Under the pieces are notes generated by a model. It was not told the DNA's origin. It saw only the letters and a program-made list of their open reading frames with translations, and ran no database searches. A stretch of 64,000 nucleotides of DNA, taken from Aquamicrobium zhengzhouense (GTDB lineage: Bacteria; Pseudomonadota; Alphaproteobacteria; Rhizobiales; Rhizobiaceae). This document shows, one piece after another, positions 24,920 to 33,840 of this stretch. The stretch is from assembly GCF_016124105.1 (NCBI RefSeq), contig NZ_JADGMQ010000003.1, forward strand, positions 264,910 through 328,909, in the 5' to 3' direction. The translations under genes were made by a program, and so were the position numbers. Each line of letters begins with the position of its first letter. The first letter of the stretch is position 1.

Positions 24920-25366
24920 TCAGCGGCGTCGGGAAACCTCCTCCTGAAATCCGCGCTCTCGTTCCGGCCAGGTACTCTTGATAAAGGCGAGGACCGCCCG
25001 GATCTCGGCATCGCCCAGGGTATCGCCAAAACCAGGCATGTCGCTCTCGTAGTTTCCCCCGACGACGGCGGCTGTGCCCTCTTTGACGATGCGGAACAGC
25101 ATCTCATCGGCATGATGCCAAGTGTGGCCGCTGGCATCATGCGGGGGAGCCGGCAGTCGCCCGGACGGTAGAGGCGTTTTCCAGTCAGGCTGCCCCTCGA
25201 GTTGCACGCCGTGGCAGGCCGCGCAGTGATCTCCATAGATAGTGCGACCGGCTGCGATTGTTGCCGCGTCTTCGCCATTAGTCCGAAGGTCAACGAAGGT
25301 CCAACTGCCGATAATGATCGCGCCGGCTGTGATGCCGAGGCCGATCACAACTCTTGCGTTGGTCAC
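24920..25366 (-). CDS. membrane-anchored or exported cytochrome c
   Basis: 148 residues. An N-terminal hydrophobic segment V-V-I-G-L-G-I-T-A-G-A-I-I-I-G-S-W precedes one c-type haem site C-A-A-C-H-G and a distal methionine in S-D-M-P-G-F. Class I mono-haem fold, G-x-x-x-Y/x-D-H-C-A-A-C-H start. Its similarity in layout to the cytochrome at 35483 and position among copper-oxidising genes suggests it accepts electrons from cuprous ion or multicopper oxidase pathways (inference). Confidence 0.85.
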   Translation of the reverse strand: MTNARVVIGLGITAGAIIIGSWTFVDLRTNGEDAATIAAGRTIYGDHCAACHGVQLEGQPDWKTPLPSGRLPAPPHDASGHTWHHADEMLFRIVKEGTAAVVGGNYESDMPGFGDTLGDAEIRAVLAFIKSTWPERERGFQEEVSRRR

Positions 25367-25461
25367 TCAGCCTGCTCTGTAAGCTGTTTGGAACCGTCCA
25401 GACTGTCTAATTCAAAGCAAGTCATTGCGATACCTCATGCAGTGGAACCCTTAGTCGGCTG

Positions 25462-25899
25462 ATGCGTTCCGGCGTTATGCGACGGCAGGCCACAAAGAGC
25501 AAATCTGAATCCTTTTGGCAAAAGCTTGTGAGCGCTCTGGCGCTTCTGGCAACCGTCATGTTCATGGCGCATGGCGCGATGGCAGAGACTTTGGGGTTGC
25601 ACGTTCATGCGCTCGACGCTGCTCAGCCCTGTCACACTGAATCATCGTCGGACGCGACGAATTGGCTTTCCGATTCCGTCGCCCACGACGAATCCTCAAG
25701 TGTTGCCGACCCGCAGTCGGGCGTGGATCAGCATAATAGTTCCGCCTGCTGCGGAAAAGCTTGCATGGCTGCGCTCGTGCCGGATCAGGTTCCTCGTTTG
25801 CAAAGCCCGCGTGGCGATCAGAAGTCACTGGTTCTCGCCTGCTGGCTCACCGGTCTTTCTCCGGAGGGGCCGCGCCGCCCCCCGAGAACATCCAACTGA
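25462..25899 (+). CDS. exported small Cys/His-containing protein (first of three similar)
   Basis: 145 residues with a signal-type segment L-V-S-A-L-A-L-L-A-T-V-M-F-M-A-H-G-A-M-A. The mature part has scattered His/Cys (L-H-V-H, P-C-H-T, S-S-A-C-C-G-K-A-C) and ends L-S-P-E-G-P-R-R-P-P-R. The layout recalls DUF2946-like proteins of copper operons, and a similar design is seen at 27131 and 33212. A periplasmic copper-binding role is inferred; the assignment is by design, not by strong sequence identity. Confidence 0.6.
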   Translation: MRSGVMRRQATKSKSESFWQKLVSALALLATVMFMAHGAMAETLGLHVHALDAAQPCHTESSSDATNWLSDSVAHDESSSVADPQSGVDQHNSSACCGKACMAALVPDQVPRLQSPRGDQKSLVLACWLTGLSPEGPRRPPRTSN

Positions 25900-26072
25900 T
25901 TTGATCGTTCTCCGTCGAGAGCGCATGACAGCTGTGATGCTGACGTCTCTCACGCCGCTTTGGATGGATGACGGTCTATGGACGCGGCCTATCTTGTTTT
26001 GCGTCCCTGCTGTGACTGGCGTCACCCGCGCAGTCCTCAGTCCCTACGCCTTTCCATAGATGGAGAAACCAA

Positions 26073-26408
26073 ATGCACCACGAGATGTCCCCTGAAATGC
26101 AGAGCTGCATCGACGAATGCCTGCGCTGCCATAGTGTTTGCCTAAGCACAGCCATGAACCATTGCTTGGAGGCAGGCGGGCGTCACGTCGAGCCACGCCA
26201 CTTCCGAATAATGATCGCTTGTGCGGAAATCTGTCAGACCGCAGCTAACTTTATGCTGATGGGCACCGACCTTCACAAACGCACCTGCGCAGTTTGCGCC
26301 GACATCTGTGAAGAATGCGCCCAGAGCTGCGAGCAGACAGGCGATATGCAGGAATGCGTTGATGCCTGCCGCCAGTGCGCGGACAGTTGTCGGAAGATGG
26401 CAGCTTGA
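26073..26408 (+). CDS. four-helix-bundle copper storage protein (Csp/DUF326)
   Basis: 111 residues with 15 or so cysteines in the helical C-x2-C/C-x3-C pattern of Csp3: S-C-I-D-E-C-L-R-C-H, I-A-C-A-E-I-C, C-A-V-C-A-D-I-C-E-E-C-A, C-V-D-A-C-R-Q-C-A-D-S-C. No signal peptide, so it is the cytosolic type that can hold many Cu(I) ions per bundle. Upstream bases carry a GGAGA ribosome site. It stands between the His/Cys protein and a DUF305 gene. Confidence 0.9.
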   Translation: MHHEMSPEMQSCIDECLRCHSVCLSTAMNHCLEAGGRHVEPRHFRIMIACAEICQTAANFMLMGTDLHKRTCAVCADICEECAQSCEQTGDMQECVDACRQCADSCRKMAA

Positions 26409-26444
26409 TCGCCGCAAAACCAGTCACATCAAAGGAACACTTTC

Positions 26445-26924
26445 ATGCGTAAGTTTAAATATGCCGTCGTCTGCACTGTTCTGCTCGCCACCCCTGCGGC
26501 TTTCGCCCAAGAGGGCGGGGCAGGAATGCAGCATAACCAGCACGGTATGACCGACCTGTCGATACTTCCGCAGGGCTGCCAAGATGCGATCCAGCAGTCC
26601 GGAACGTCCGGAATGATGCAAGGGATGGACATGTCGAGCATGATGGGAGGCATGGAGAACATGGATGAGGCGCAGCAAGCCTCCATGCAGGCCATGATGG
26701 AGATGAATGGCCCGATGATGGCCACTCATACCATCAAGGATCCCGATCTCGCTTTTCATTGCGGGATGATCGCCCATCACGCGGGTGCCATCGCCATGGC
26801 CGAAGTCGAGCTGCAATACGGTGATGACGAAGAGTCGAAAGCGATCGCTCAGAGGATCATCGACGCTCAAGGCCCGGAAATCGAAGAGATGACTGCCTGG
26901 GTCGATGAGCATACAGGCCAGTAG
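26445..26924 (+). CDS. secreted Met-rich DUF305 protein
   Basis: 159 residues with signal peptide (V-V-C-T-V-L-L-A-T-P-A-A-F-A-Q). A Met-rich region follows (M-M-Q-G-M-D-M-S-S-M-M-G-G-M), then the DUF305 core I-A-H-H-A-G-A-I-A-M-A-E-V. Met clusters and the H-H pair are natural Cu(I) ligands in an oxidising periplasm. In this copy the usual P-H-H is A-H-H. Probably in one unit with the Csp gene 36 bases upstream. Confidence 0.85.
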   Translation: MRKFKYAVVCTVLLATPAAFAQEGGAGMQHNQHGMTDLSILPQGCQDAIQQSGTSGMMQGMDMSSMMGGMENMDEAQQASMQAMMEMNGPMMATHTIKDPDLAFHCGMIAHHAGAIAMAEVELQYGDDEESKAIAQRIIDAQGPEIEEMTAWVDEHTGQ

Positions 26925-27130
26925 TAGGATTCGGACCGCTGGAGCTTGATGCTGCGGCGGTCCTAACGATCGCAAAGAGTGTATGTGCGGCCTACAGGAG
27001 ACGAATCCATGTCGCTGTCTCGCCGCACAGCACTCGCGAGGTCAATTTTAGCGCGGCGAGACCGACTAGCAGATGACTGGCAGCTCGACCGGCCAGAAAC
27101 CTTCCTAAGACCGGAGAGCAGCTCAAAGCA

Positions 27131-27523
27131 ATGGACATTCCGCTGAGCAATGTCTATCTTTCCTGCATGTTCGCTCGTCTTACCACTATGCTCGCCGTAC
27201 TCGCGATCGCCGTCATGACGACGGTGACGGCTGGGCACGCGGGGCGCCTGAGCGCGGAGCCGGATCACGCCGTGCATGTTAGCAAGACGATGCAGGTTGA
27301 TTCCGACCATGTAGGACCCTGCGGCGGTGAACGGCACTGTGGATCAGGTGATGTCGCAAACTGTGAGCTGCTTTGCGCAGGTGTATCGGTCTTCCTGGCC
27401 TCGCCAAGCGAAGGGTCTGGCAGCAATTACGCGCCTGTCAGCCATGACCTGCCGGCTGCTGAAAATGTCGCCAGTCGGGCACCTGGACTGAACGAACGAC
27501 CTCCCAAGCTCCGTCTCCTCTGA
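27131..27523 (+). CDS. exported small Cys/His-containing protein (second of three)
   Basis: 130 residues; a hydrophobic segment (L-T-T-M-L-A-V-L-A-I-A-V-M-T-T-V-T-A) acts as signal. The mature chain has H-A-V-H-V, G-P-C-G-G-E-R-H-C and N-C-E-L-L-C, and ends P-G-L-N-E-R-P-P-K-L-R. The end resembles the ends of the proteins at 25462 and 33212. It precedes the multicopper oxidase by 75 bases and may feed or chaperone it (inference). Confidence 0.55.
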   Translation: MDIPLSNVYLSCMFARLTTMLAVLAIAVMTTVTAGHAGRLSAEPDHAVHVSKTMQVDSDHVGPCGGERHCGSGDVANCELLCAGVSVFLASPSEGSGSNYAPVSHDLPAAENVASRAPGLNERPPKLRLL

Positions 27524-27598
27524 TCACGTGCCCGGGCTGCTGCCTGCGGCGCCCCATCGGCTTTGAAGAACGGGACTGATTGTCCCGAGGAGACGACC

Positions 27599-29089
27599 AT
27601 GAATACCATTTCACGACGCGGCTTTCTTGCCGCTGGCGCAGCCATGCTGGCCTCTGCGCATCTGCCCCGAATCGCGTCAGCGCAGGGCATCGCCCCGCTG
27701 CCCTTGCACGCCGCCAGCCGGGTGCTGGACATCGACGGTCGCGCCGCCACCGTTTGGGGCCTTGCCGGCCCGGCCGGACAGGGCTTGACGCTCGACCCCG
27801 GCGCGCGGTTCCGGGTGGATCTGCGCAACGATCTCGATGTTGAAACGCTGATCCACTGGCACGGCCAGATCCCGCCCAACGCACAGGATGGCGTGCCCGA
27901 CATACCCTTGCCTATGCTCGCACCCGGCGAGACGCGCGCTTATGACTTTGCGCCGCTGCCCGGCACCTACTGGATGCATGCGCATGTGCCGCTGCACGAG
28001 ATGCGGCTTCTGGCAGCACCGCTGATCGTGCGCAGCGCCGAGGATATCAGCGCCGACCGGCAGGAAGTAGTGCTGTTCCTGCATGACTTCTCGTTCAAGG
28101 CACCCGAGGAAGTGATGGCCGAGATCCTCGACGGCCATGGAGGCGGCCACGGCACGGACATGGGCGGCATGGCGGGTATGGATCATGGCGCCATGGGGAA
28201 CATGCCGATGGAAGGCATGGATCACGGTGCCATGGGCGGCATGATGGCGATGGGTGCCATGGACGGCATGGCGATGGACCTCAATGACTACGACTGGGAC
28301 GCCTATCTTGCCAATGATCGCACGCTGTCGGACCCCCAGGTGGTGCAGGTCGAGCGCGGCGGGCGCGTCCGCCTGCGGGTGATCAACGCCGCCGCGGCGA
28401 CAGTGTTCTGGATCGAGACCGGCGAGGTGCAGGCGCGGCTTGTCGCGGTGGACGGACATGCGGTTCAACCGGTTCTTGGCACGCGCTTCGGCCTGGCCAT
28501 GGGCCAGCGGCTCGATCTGGAGATTGACCTGCCGAACGAGGGCGGCGCTTGGCCGATCCTCGCGCTACGGGAAGGCGCGCGTGAGCGCACCGGCCTGATC
28601 CTTGCCACGCAGGGCGCCGAAATCCGGCGCATCGATGCCGTGGCTGAAGCGGAAGCCCCCGCCTTCGACACCGATCTGGCGCAGGAGTCGCGTCTGCTCG
28701 CGGCGGAGGCGCTGCCGGATCGGCCGGTGGACCGCAGCCATATGGTGATGCTGGGCGGCTCGATGCAGCCCTATGTCTGGACGATCGACGGAGCCGTCTG
28801 GGGCCAGCATCGCCCGATAGCCGCGCGCAGCGACGAGCGGGTCGTGCTGTCCTTCCACAACATGTCGATGATGGGCCACCCGATGCATCTGCACGGGCAT
28901 GTGTTCCAGGTCGTCGCGCTGAACGGCCGTGCGGTCCGCGGCGCGCGGCGGGACACGGTCTATGTGCCGCCTATGTCGATGGTCGATGTCGCGCTCGACG
29001 CCGGCGAGGCCGCGCGCTGGATGCTGCATTGCCACCACATGCCGCATCTCGAGACCGGCATGATGACCGAGTTTGAGGTCAGCGCATAA
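27599..29089 (+). CDS. Tat-exported multicopper oxidase (CueO/CopA type)
   Basis: 496 residues from ATG 27599, with CGAGGAG upstream. The Tat signal is I-S-R-R-G-F-L-A-A-G-A-A. Cupredoxin copper sites: H-W-H-G near 85, W-M-H-A-H near 125, H-P-M-H-L-H-G-H near 425 and H-C-H-H-M-P-H-L-E-T-G-M near 480, so types 1, 2 and 3 copper are complete. A Met/His-rich stretch (about 180-225, repeats of M-D-H-G-A-M) is like the Cu(I)-binding insert of CueO. It oxidises Cu(I) to less toxic Cu(II) in the periplasm. Gene follows a small exported protein and precedes a transporter. Confidence 0.93.
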   Translation: MNTISRRGFLAAGAAMLASAHLPRIASAQGIAPLPLHAASRVLDIDGRAATVWGLAGPAGQGLTLDPGARFRVDLRNDLDVETLIHWHGQIPPNAQDGVPDIPLPMLAPGETRAYDFAPLPGTYWMHAHVPLHEMRLLAAPLIVRSAEDISADRQEVVLFLHDFSFKAPEEVMAEILDGHGGGHGTDMGGMAGMDHGAMGNMPMEGMDHGAMGGMMAMGAMDGMAMDLNDYDWDAYLANDRTLSDPQVVQVERGGRVRLRVINAAAATVFWIETGEVQARLVAVDGHAVQPVLGTRFGLAMGQRLDLEIDLPNEGGAWPILALREGARERTGLILATQGAEIRRIDAVAEAEAPAFDTDLAQESRLLAAEALPDRPVDRSHMVMLGGSMQPYVWTIDGAVWGQHRPIAARSDERVVLSFHNMSMMGHPMHLHGHVFQVVALNGRAVRGARRDTVYVPPMSMVDVALDAGEAARWMLHCHHMPHLETGMMTEFEVSA

Positions 29090-29161
29090 GCCAGAGGATG
29101 GCAGATGACGCCGGGTGCCGGCGTCCTCCCTAACAACAAGGAGATGCGGTTCATGTCAATG

Positions 29162-30115
29162 TCTCACGGCGGCCACGGCGGTCATATGCCCGCAGGCGGC
29201 GATCGCAAGGCGCTTGTCATTTCAGGCTGGCTCACCGGTCTTTATTTTGTAATTGAACTCGGCATTGGGATCTGGACGGGTTCGGTTGCCGTCCTGTCGG
29301 ATGCCTTTCACACCTTTTCGGCCGTGGGTGGCGTGCTCATCGCGCTGGTCGCGCTACGCTTGACCGAGCGGAAATCCAGTCCGGCGCGTACCTTCGGCTA
29401 CGTCCGGGCCGAGATTCTTGGCGCGCTCTTCAACGGCCTGTTTCTCGTTGCGATGGCCCTTTTTGTGCTGTGGATGGGCGCGATGCGCCTAATGGAGCCA
29501 ATCGAACTGGCCACGACACCGATGCTGTTTGCCGCTGTGGGCGGGATCGCCACCGAACTTGTCGCGCTCTGGCTGCTCTACGAGCGCCAGAAGGACAACC
29601 TGAACATGCGCGGCGCGTACTGGCACATCCTCCAGACCTTCGTCGGTAGTTTCCTCATCATCGTCTCGGCGCTGGTTATCCGGTTCACTGGCTTCCTAGC
29701 CATCGACCCGCTGCTTGGCATGGCGTTCGGGCTTGTCCTGCTCTGGGCTTCTTGGGGAATTTTGCGTGAGGCATTGCACATCCTGCTGCAAGGCACCCCC
29801 GAAGACCTCGACTTGGAAGCCGCCATCGAGGCCATCCGACAGATCGAGGGAGTTACCGATGTGCATCACGTCCACGCTTGGAGCCTAACATCCGGGCGTA
29901 ATGTATTCTCGAGTCACATCTGTGTTCGGGACTGGGAAGACGGCGAGCGGGTGCTGCGCCAAGCGAGCAATCTCCTGCGCGAGCGATTTAACATCTACTT
30001 CTCGACTTTACAGTTGGAGGAATACTGCCTCGACAGTGAGAGGTCTGCAGCAGAGATTGACATCATGCAGGCCCGGAACAGACCAGCGTCGGAGAAGATC
30101 CAAGACAATCATTGA
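29162..30115 (+). CDS. CDF-family-like cation transporter with altered metal site
   Basis: 317 residues; ATG 29162 or the slightly upstream ATG 29153. His-rich start S-H-G-G-H-G-G-H then six membrane helices and a C-terminal domain with V-H-H-V-H-A-W-S-L, as in CzcD/ZitB. The canonical H-x3-D of helix 2 reads H-T-F-S-A and that of helix 5 reads H-I-L-Q-T, so both aspartates of the transport site are missing. It therefore may not move Zn(II)/Co(II) in the usual way; Cu(I) or another soft metal is a possibility given the neighbours (inference). Confidence 0.8.
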   Translation, partial: SHGGHGGHMPAGGDRKALVISGWLTGLYFVIELGIGIWTGSVAVLSDAFHTFSAVGGVLIALVALRLTERKSSPARTFGYVRAEILGALFNGLFLVAMALFVLWMGAMRLMEPIELATTPMLFAAVGGIATELVALWLLYERQKDNLNMRGAYWHILQTFVGSFLIIVSALVIRFTGFLAIDPLLGMAFGLVLLWASWGILREALHILLQGTPEDLDLEAAIEAIRQIEGVTDVHHVHAWSLTSGRNVFSSHICVRDWEDGERVLRQASNLLRERFNIYFSTLQLEEYCLDSERSAAEIDIMQARNRPASEKIQDNH

Positions 30116-30144
30116 CGGGCAGGAATCGGGATTCCTATCACCTC

Positions 30145-30175
30145 TTGACCTTACAACGGTTGGAACGCGCAGAAT
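30145..30175 (+). promoter_or_regulatory. CueR-type promoter D (second P-type ATPase)
   Basis: TTGACC (30145-30150), 19-base spacer containing CCTTACAACGGTTGGAA, then CAGAAT (30170-30175). The dyad is less perfect than at copA, but spacing and the CCTT/GGAA arms agree. Confidence 0.75.
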
Positions 30176-30219
30176 AGGTGAAACGCAATCTTAGGATAGG
30201 ACGCCGAGGAGGCGTGAAA

Positions 30220-32601
30220 ATGACCAGCAAGACCGAACAGGATCACCAGAACCATGGGCATATGCACGATCGCCCGCATGGCCACGCGGTGGCCGCGCCG
30301 GATAGTGTGCATAAGGTCAAAGACCCGGTCTGCGGCATGTTGGTCGATCCGCACACGACCCAGCACAAGGCCGAGCACGCCGGGCGGCCTTATTACTTCT
30401 GTTCGGCCGGGTGCCGGGCGAAGTTTGTGGCCGAGCCGGAACGCTACCTCGATCCGGCTGCGGCGGCGAAGACCGAGCCCGTGCCCGAGGGGACGAGCTA
30501 CACCTGCCCGATGCATCCGGAGATCCGGCAGGTCGGGCCGGGCTCCTGCCCGATCTGCGGCATGGCGCTGGAGCCGGTGCTGGTCAGCCTCGAGGCCGAG
30601 CCCAACGAGGAACTCATCGACATGCGCCGCCGGTTCTGGATCGGGCTGGTGCTGACAATCCCGGTGTTCATGCTCGAGATGGGTGGCCATCTGATTGGCC
30701 TCGACCACCTCATCAGCCAGCGCAACTCGAACTGGGTGCAGCTCGTCCTCGCCACGCCGGTCGTACTCTGGGCGGGCTGGCCCTTCTTCCAGCGCGGCTG
30801 GCAATCGCTGGTCAACCGCAGCCTCAACATGTTCACGCTGATCGCAATGGGCACGGGGGCGGCCTGGATCTACAGCATGGTGGCGGTGCTGATGCCGGGC
30901 ATTTTCCCGGATGCCTTCCGGCAACACGACGACTCCGTCGCAGTCTATTTCGAGGCGGCGGCGGTCATCACCGTCCTTGTCCTGCTCGGCCAGGTTCTGG
31001 AACTGCGTGCGAGAGAGAGCACCAGCGGCGCGATCCGCGCGCTGCTCGACCTTGCACCCAAGACCGCACGGCTGATCCGCGACGACGGCACCGAGGAAGA
31101 GGTCGCGCTCGACAGCGTTCATGTCGGCGACCGCCTGCGGGTGCGGCCGGGCGAGAAGGTGCCGGTCGACGGCGAGGTGCTGGAAGGCCGCAGTGCCGTC
31201 GATGAATCGATGGTTACGGGTGAGTCCATGCCGGTGACCAAGGAAGTCGGCTCCAAGGCTATCGGCGGGACCATGAACCAGTCCGGTGCGCTGGTGATCG
31301 AGGCCCGCAAAGTCGGCCGCGACACCATGCTGTCGCAGATCGTCCAGCTCGTCGCCGAGGCGCAGCGAAGCCGCGCGCCGATCCAGCGGTTGGCCGACCA
31401 GGTGTCGGGCTGGTTCGTGCCGGCGGTGATCGTCGTCGCCGTGCTGGCCTTCATCGCCTGGTCGATCTGGGGGCCGGAGCCGCGCATGGCCTTCGGCCTG
31501 ATCGCCGCCGTCTCGGTTCTCATCATCGCCTGCCCCTGTGCGCTCGGGCTGGCGACGCCGATGTCGATCATGGTCGGCGTCGGCCGCGGGGCACAAGCGG
31601 GCGTGCTGATCAAGAACGCCGAGGCGCTGGAGCATATGGAGAAGGTCGACACGATCATCGTCGACAAGACCGGGACGCTGACCGAAGGCCGGCCCGCCGT
31701 CACCGCCATCGTTCCCGCCTCTGGCTTCACCGAGGAAGAGGCCCTGCGCCTTGCCGCGAGCGTGGAACGCGCGAGCGAGCATCCGCTGGCGCTCGCCATT
31801 GTCCGTGCGGCCGAGGAGCGCGGGATCGCGACGGCGCCGGTTTCGGACTTCGACTCGCCCACCGGCAAGGGCGCCTACGGCACGGTCGAGGGCAAGCGCA
31901 TCCCCCTTGGTAACGCGAAATTCCTCGCCGAGCAGGGGGTGGATGTCGCGCCGCTGGCCGATGAAGCCGACCGGCTGCGCGCGGACGGAGCAACCGCGAT
32001 CTTCATGGGCGTCGATGGCAAGGTGGCAGCGATCTTCGCCATCGCCGATCCGGTCAAGCCCTCGACCCCCGAGGCGCTGGCGGCGTTGAAGGCGCAGGGC
32101 ATCCGGGTGGTCATGCTGACCGGTGACAACTGGACCACGGCCAAGGCGGTCGCCCGGCAGCTTGGCATCGACGAGGTCGAGGCGGAGGTCTTACCCGATC
32201 AGAAAAGCGCGGTTGTGCAGCGACACAAGGCAGCCGGCGAGGTGGTGGCGATGGCGGGCGACGGCGTCAACGACGCGCCGGCGCTGGCCGCGGCCGATGT
32301 CGGCATCGCCATGGGCACTGGCACCGACGTGGCGATGGAGAGCGCGGGCGTCACGCTGCTGAAGGGCGACCTCACCGGCATTGTGCGCGCCCGCCGTCTG
32401 TCCGAGGCCGTCATGGGCAATATCCGCCAGAACCTGTTCTTCGCCTTCATCTACAACGCGCTTGGCGTGCCGGTGGCGGCCGGGGTGCTCTATCCGTTCT
32501 TCGGCATTCTGCTGTCGCCGATCATCGCCGCGGCGGCCATGGCGCTCTCCTCGGTCAGCGTGATCGCGAATGCGGCACGCCTGCGTGGGGTGAAGTTGTG
32601 A
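30220..32601 (+). CDS. P1B-type copper/silver ATPase with YHS and HMBD domains
   Basis: 793 residues; ATG 30220 follows AGGAGG. The His-rich start ([14 protein letters not shown]) leads to a YHS domain [15 protein letters not shown], then a heavy-metal-binding domain Y-T-C-P-M-H-P-E-I and C-P-I-C-G-M. No GMTCxxC domain. The membrane part has C-P-C in [10 protein letters not shown], the phosphorylation site D-K-T-G-T-L-T and [10 protein letters not shown]. This is the SilP/CopF-like subgroup, distinct from the first CopA. It has its own CueR-type promoter. Confidence 0.93.
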   Translation: MTSKTEQDHQNHGHMHDRPHGHAVAAPDSVHKVKDPVCGMLVDPHTTQHKAEHAGRPYYFCSAGCRAKFVAEPERYLDPAAAAKTEPVPEGTSYTCPMHPEIRQVGPGSCPICGMALEPVLVSLEAEPNEELIDMRRRFWIGLVLTIPVFMLEMGGHLIGLDHLISQRNSNWVQLVLATPVVLWAGWPFFQRGWQSLVNRSLNMFTLIAMGTGAAWIYSMVAVLMPGIFPDAFRQHDDSVAVYFEAAAVITVLVLLGQVLELRARESTSGAIRALLDLAPKTARLIRDDGTEEEVALDSVHVGDRLRVRPGEKVPVDGEVLEGRSAVDESMVTGESMPVTKEVGSKAIGGTMNQSGALVIEARKVGRDTMLSQIVQLVAEAQRSRAPIQRLADQVSGWFVPAVIVVAVLAFIAWSIWGPEPRMAFGLIAAVSVLIIACPCALGLATPMSIMVGVGRGAQAGVLIKNAEALEHMEKVDTIIVDKTGTLTEGRPAVTAIVPASGFTEEEALRLAASVERASEHPLALAIVRAAEERGIATAPVSDFDSPTGKGAYGTVEGKRIPLGNAKFLAEQGVDVAPLADEADRLRADGATAIFMGVDGKVAAIFAIADPVKPSTPEALAALKAQGIRVVMLTGDNWTTAKAVARQLGIDEVEAEVLPDQKSAVVQRHKAAGEVVAMAGDGVNDAPALAAADVGIAMGTGTDVAMESAGVTLLKGDLTGIVRARRLSEAVMGNIRQNLFFAFIYNALGVPVAAGVLYPFFGILLSPIIAAAAMALSSVSVIANAARLRGVKL

Positions 32602-32710
32602 GGTCCGCGCGGCATCGGGTCGCGGGTCACCGCGGTCTGTTGACGCGCTCGCGCCCCGCGCCCCGGTCGTGTGTGGCGCTACAATGATGCAAGCGATGCG
32701 AGGTTCGATA

Positions 32711-33199
32711 ATGCGCAATACATGCACGCTCGGCAGACGAGGAATACTGGCCGGTCTCGGTGCTCTTGCCTTGGCGCTTTCCATGTCGGGGCATCTGCGG
32801 GCGGAAACGCTGCCGCTGGTGACGGTCACCAAGGACCCGTCCTGCGGTTGCTGCAATGGCTGGGTCGAACATATCGAGGCCGCGGGCTTTCCTGTGCGGG
32901 TGCTCGAATCCGCCGACATGTTCGGCCTGAAGCAGCGGCGCGGCGTTCCGGCGGAACTCGCCTCCTGCCATACTGCAGATGTGGGCGGATATGTGATCGA
33001 GGGCCATGTCCCTGCCGCTGCGGTGAAGCGCCTGCTGACCGGGCGGCCGGCCGGGGTCGGGCTCGCGGTTCCAGGCATGCCCGCCGGCTCACCCGGCATG
33101 GATTTCCCCGGTGTCGAGCCGGAGCCGTATGAGGTTTTCCTGTTCGATGCCTCAGGCCACAACGCGTTTTTGCGTTTCCTCGGCGTCCAGGAGATTTGA
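32711..33199 (+). CDS. exported DUF411 metal-binding protein
   Basis: 162 residues. Signal segment G-R-R-G-I-L-A-G-L-G-A-L-A-L-A-L-S-M-S-G-H-L-R-A (Tat-like R-R). Core of the DUF411 family: V-T-K-D-P-S-C-G-C-C-N-G-W, G-V-P-A-E-L-A-S-C-H-T-A, V-I-E-G-H-V-P, and A-V-P-G-M-P-x-G-S-P-G-M. The C-G-C-C and Met motifs are expected copper ligands in the periplasm. Common next to copper ATPases and oxidases. Start chosen at the ATG before the signal; earlier ATGs exist. Confidence 0.88.
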   Translation: MRNTCTLGRRGILAGLGALALALSMSGHLRAETLPLVTVTKDPSCGCCNGWVEHIEAAGFPVRVLESADMFGLKQRRGVPAELASCHTADVGGYVIEGHVPAAAVKRLLTGRPAGVGLAVPGMPAGSPGMDFPGVEPEPYEVFLFDASGHNAFLRFLGVQEI

Positions 33200-33211
33200 T
33201 CGAAGTCCGCC

Positions 33212-33700
33212 ATGATCGCTCAACTCGTGACCAGAACGCTGTTCGACAGTTCTCTAGCGCGCACCGCGCGAGAGGGCCGCGGCGTGAACGGGCGCGCACA
33301 GGTGGTGTTCCGGTTGCGGCGCGACTGGCTGCGGCATCTGTCGACGGCACTCCTACTGCTGGCTTTCAGCGCCTTCTTTCTACAGCCACTGGCGCATGCG
33401 AGCCCGCGCGGACACTCTGTTCACCATGATGCCGCCATTGCCGCCGTGGCGCAGCTTTGCGCCCATTCCGATGCATCGGGCGAGGGCCATGAGGCTTCCG
33501 TCAAACACCGCGACCAGGAGGAGACGGCACCCGGCGTGCTCGACTGCTGCCAGGCATGCCTGGTCGCCGCCATCCCTCCTGAGGCCAAGTCGCTGTCCCG
33601 CCATCCAGGCAGCGACCATTTGAGCCGCCTAAGTCCGAGCCATTTCGGGAGAACTCCTCCAGGCATCCTGAGACCCCCACGTCCGATCACAGCCGCGTAG
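33212..33700 (+). CDS. exported small Cys/His-containing protein (third of three)
   Basis: 162 residues, 12 bases after the DUF411 stop. A membrane/signal segment L-S-T-A-L-L-L-L-A-F-S-A-F-F-L-Q-P-L-A-H-A lies near 45-66. The mature part has V-H-H-D-A, L-C-A-H-S, V-L-D-C-C-Q-A-C-L-V-A, and ends P-G-I-L-R-P-P-R-P. Same plan as the proteins at 25462 and 27131. An upstream segment of 40 residues before the signal suggests that the true start may be later. Confidence 0.55.
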   Translation: MIAQLVTRTLFDSSLARTAREGRGVNGRAQVVFRLRRDWLRHLSTALLLLAFSAFFLQPLAHASPRGHSVHHDAAIAAVAQLCAHSDASGEGHEASVKHRDQEETAPGVLDCCQACLVAAIPPEAKSLSRHPGSDHLSRLSPSHFGRTPPGILRPPRPITAA

Positions 33701-33840
33701 GGCGCGCATGACTGGGAGGGCTTTGCTCCTCCTCGGTCCCTCAGCCGACCGGCTGGTGAGCGCCACAACCGACAATCAGACGAACACGGACACCCGCGTC
33801 GATGAGCGACGCCGGTCCTCCGGGCCAAAGGATGAAAACG

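Noticed and set aside
27009..27145. Short plus-strand frame before the 27131 gene
   Set aside because: About 45 codons, basic composition, and it overlaps the start of the better-supported exported protein.
30151..31782. 543-residue minus-strand frame opposite the second P-type ATPase
   Set aside because: It is the antisense shadow of a clear, complete ATPase; its sequence is His/Arg/Asp-rich without any fold signature.
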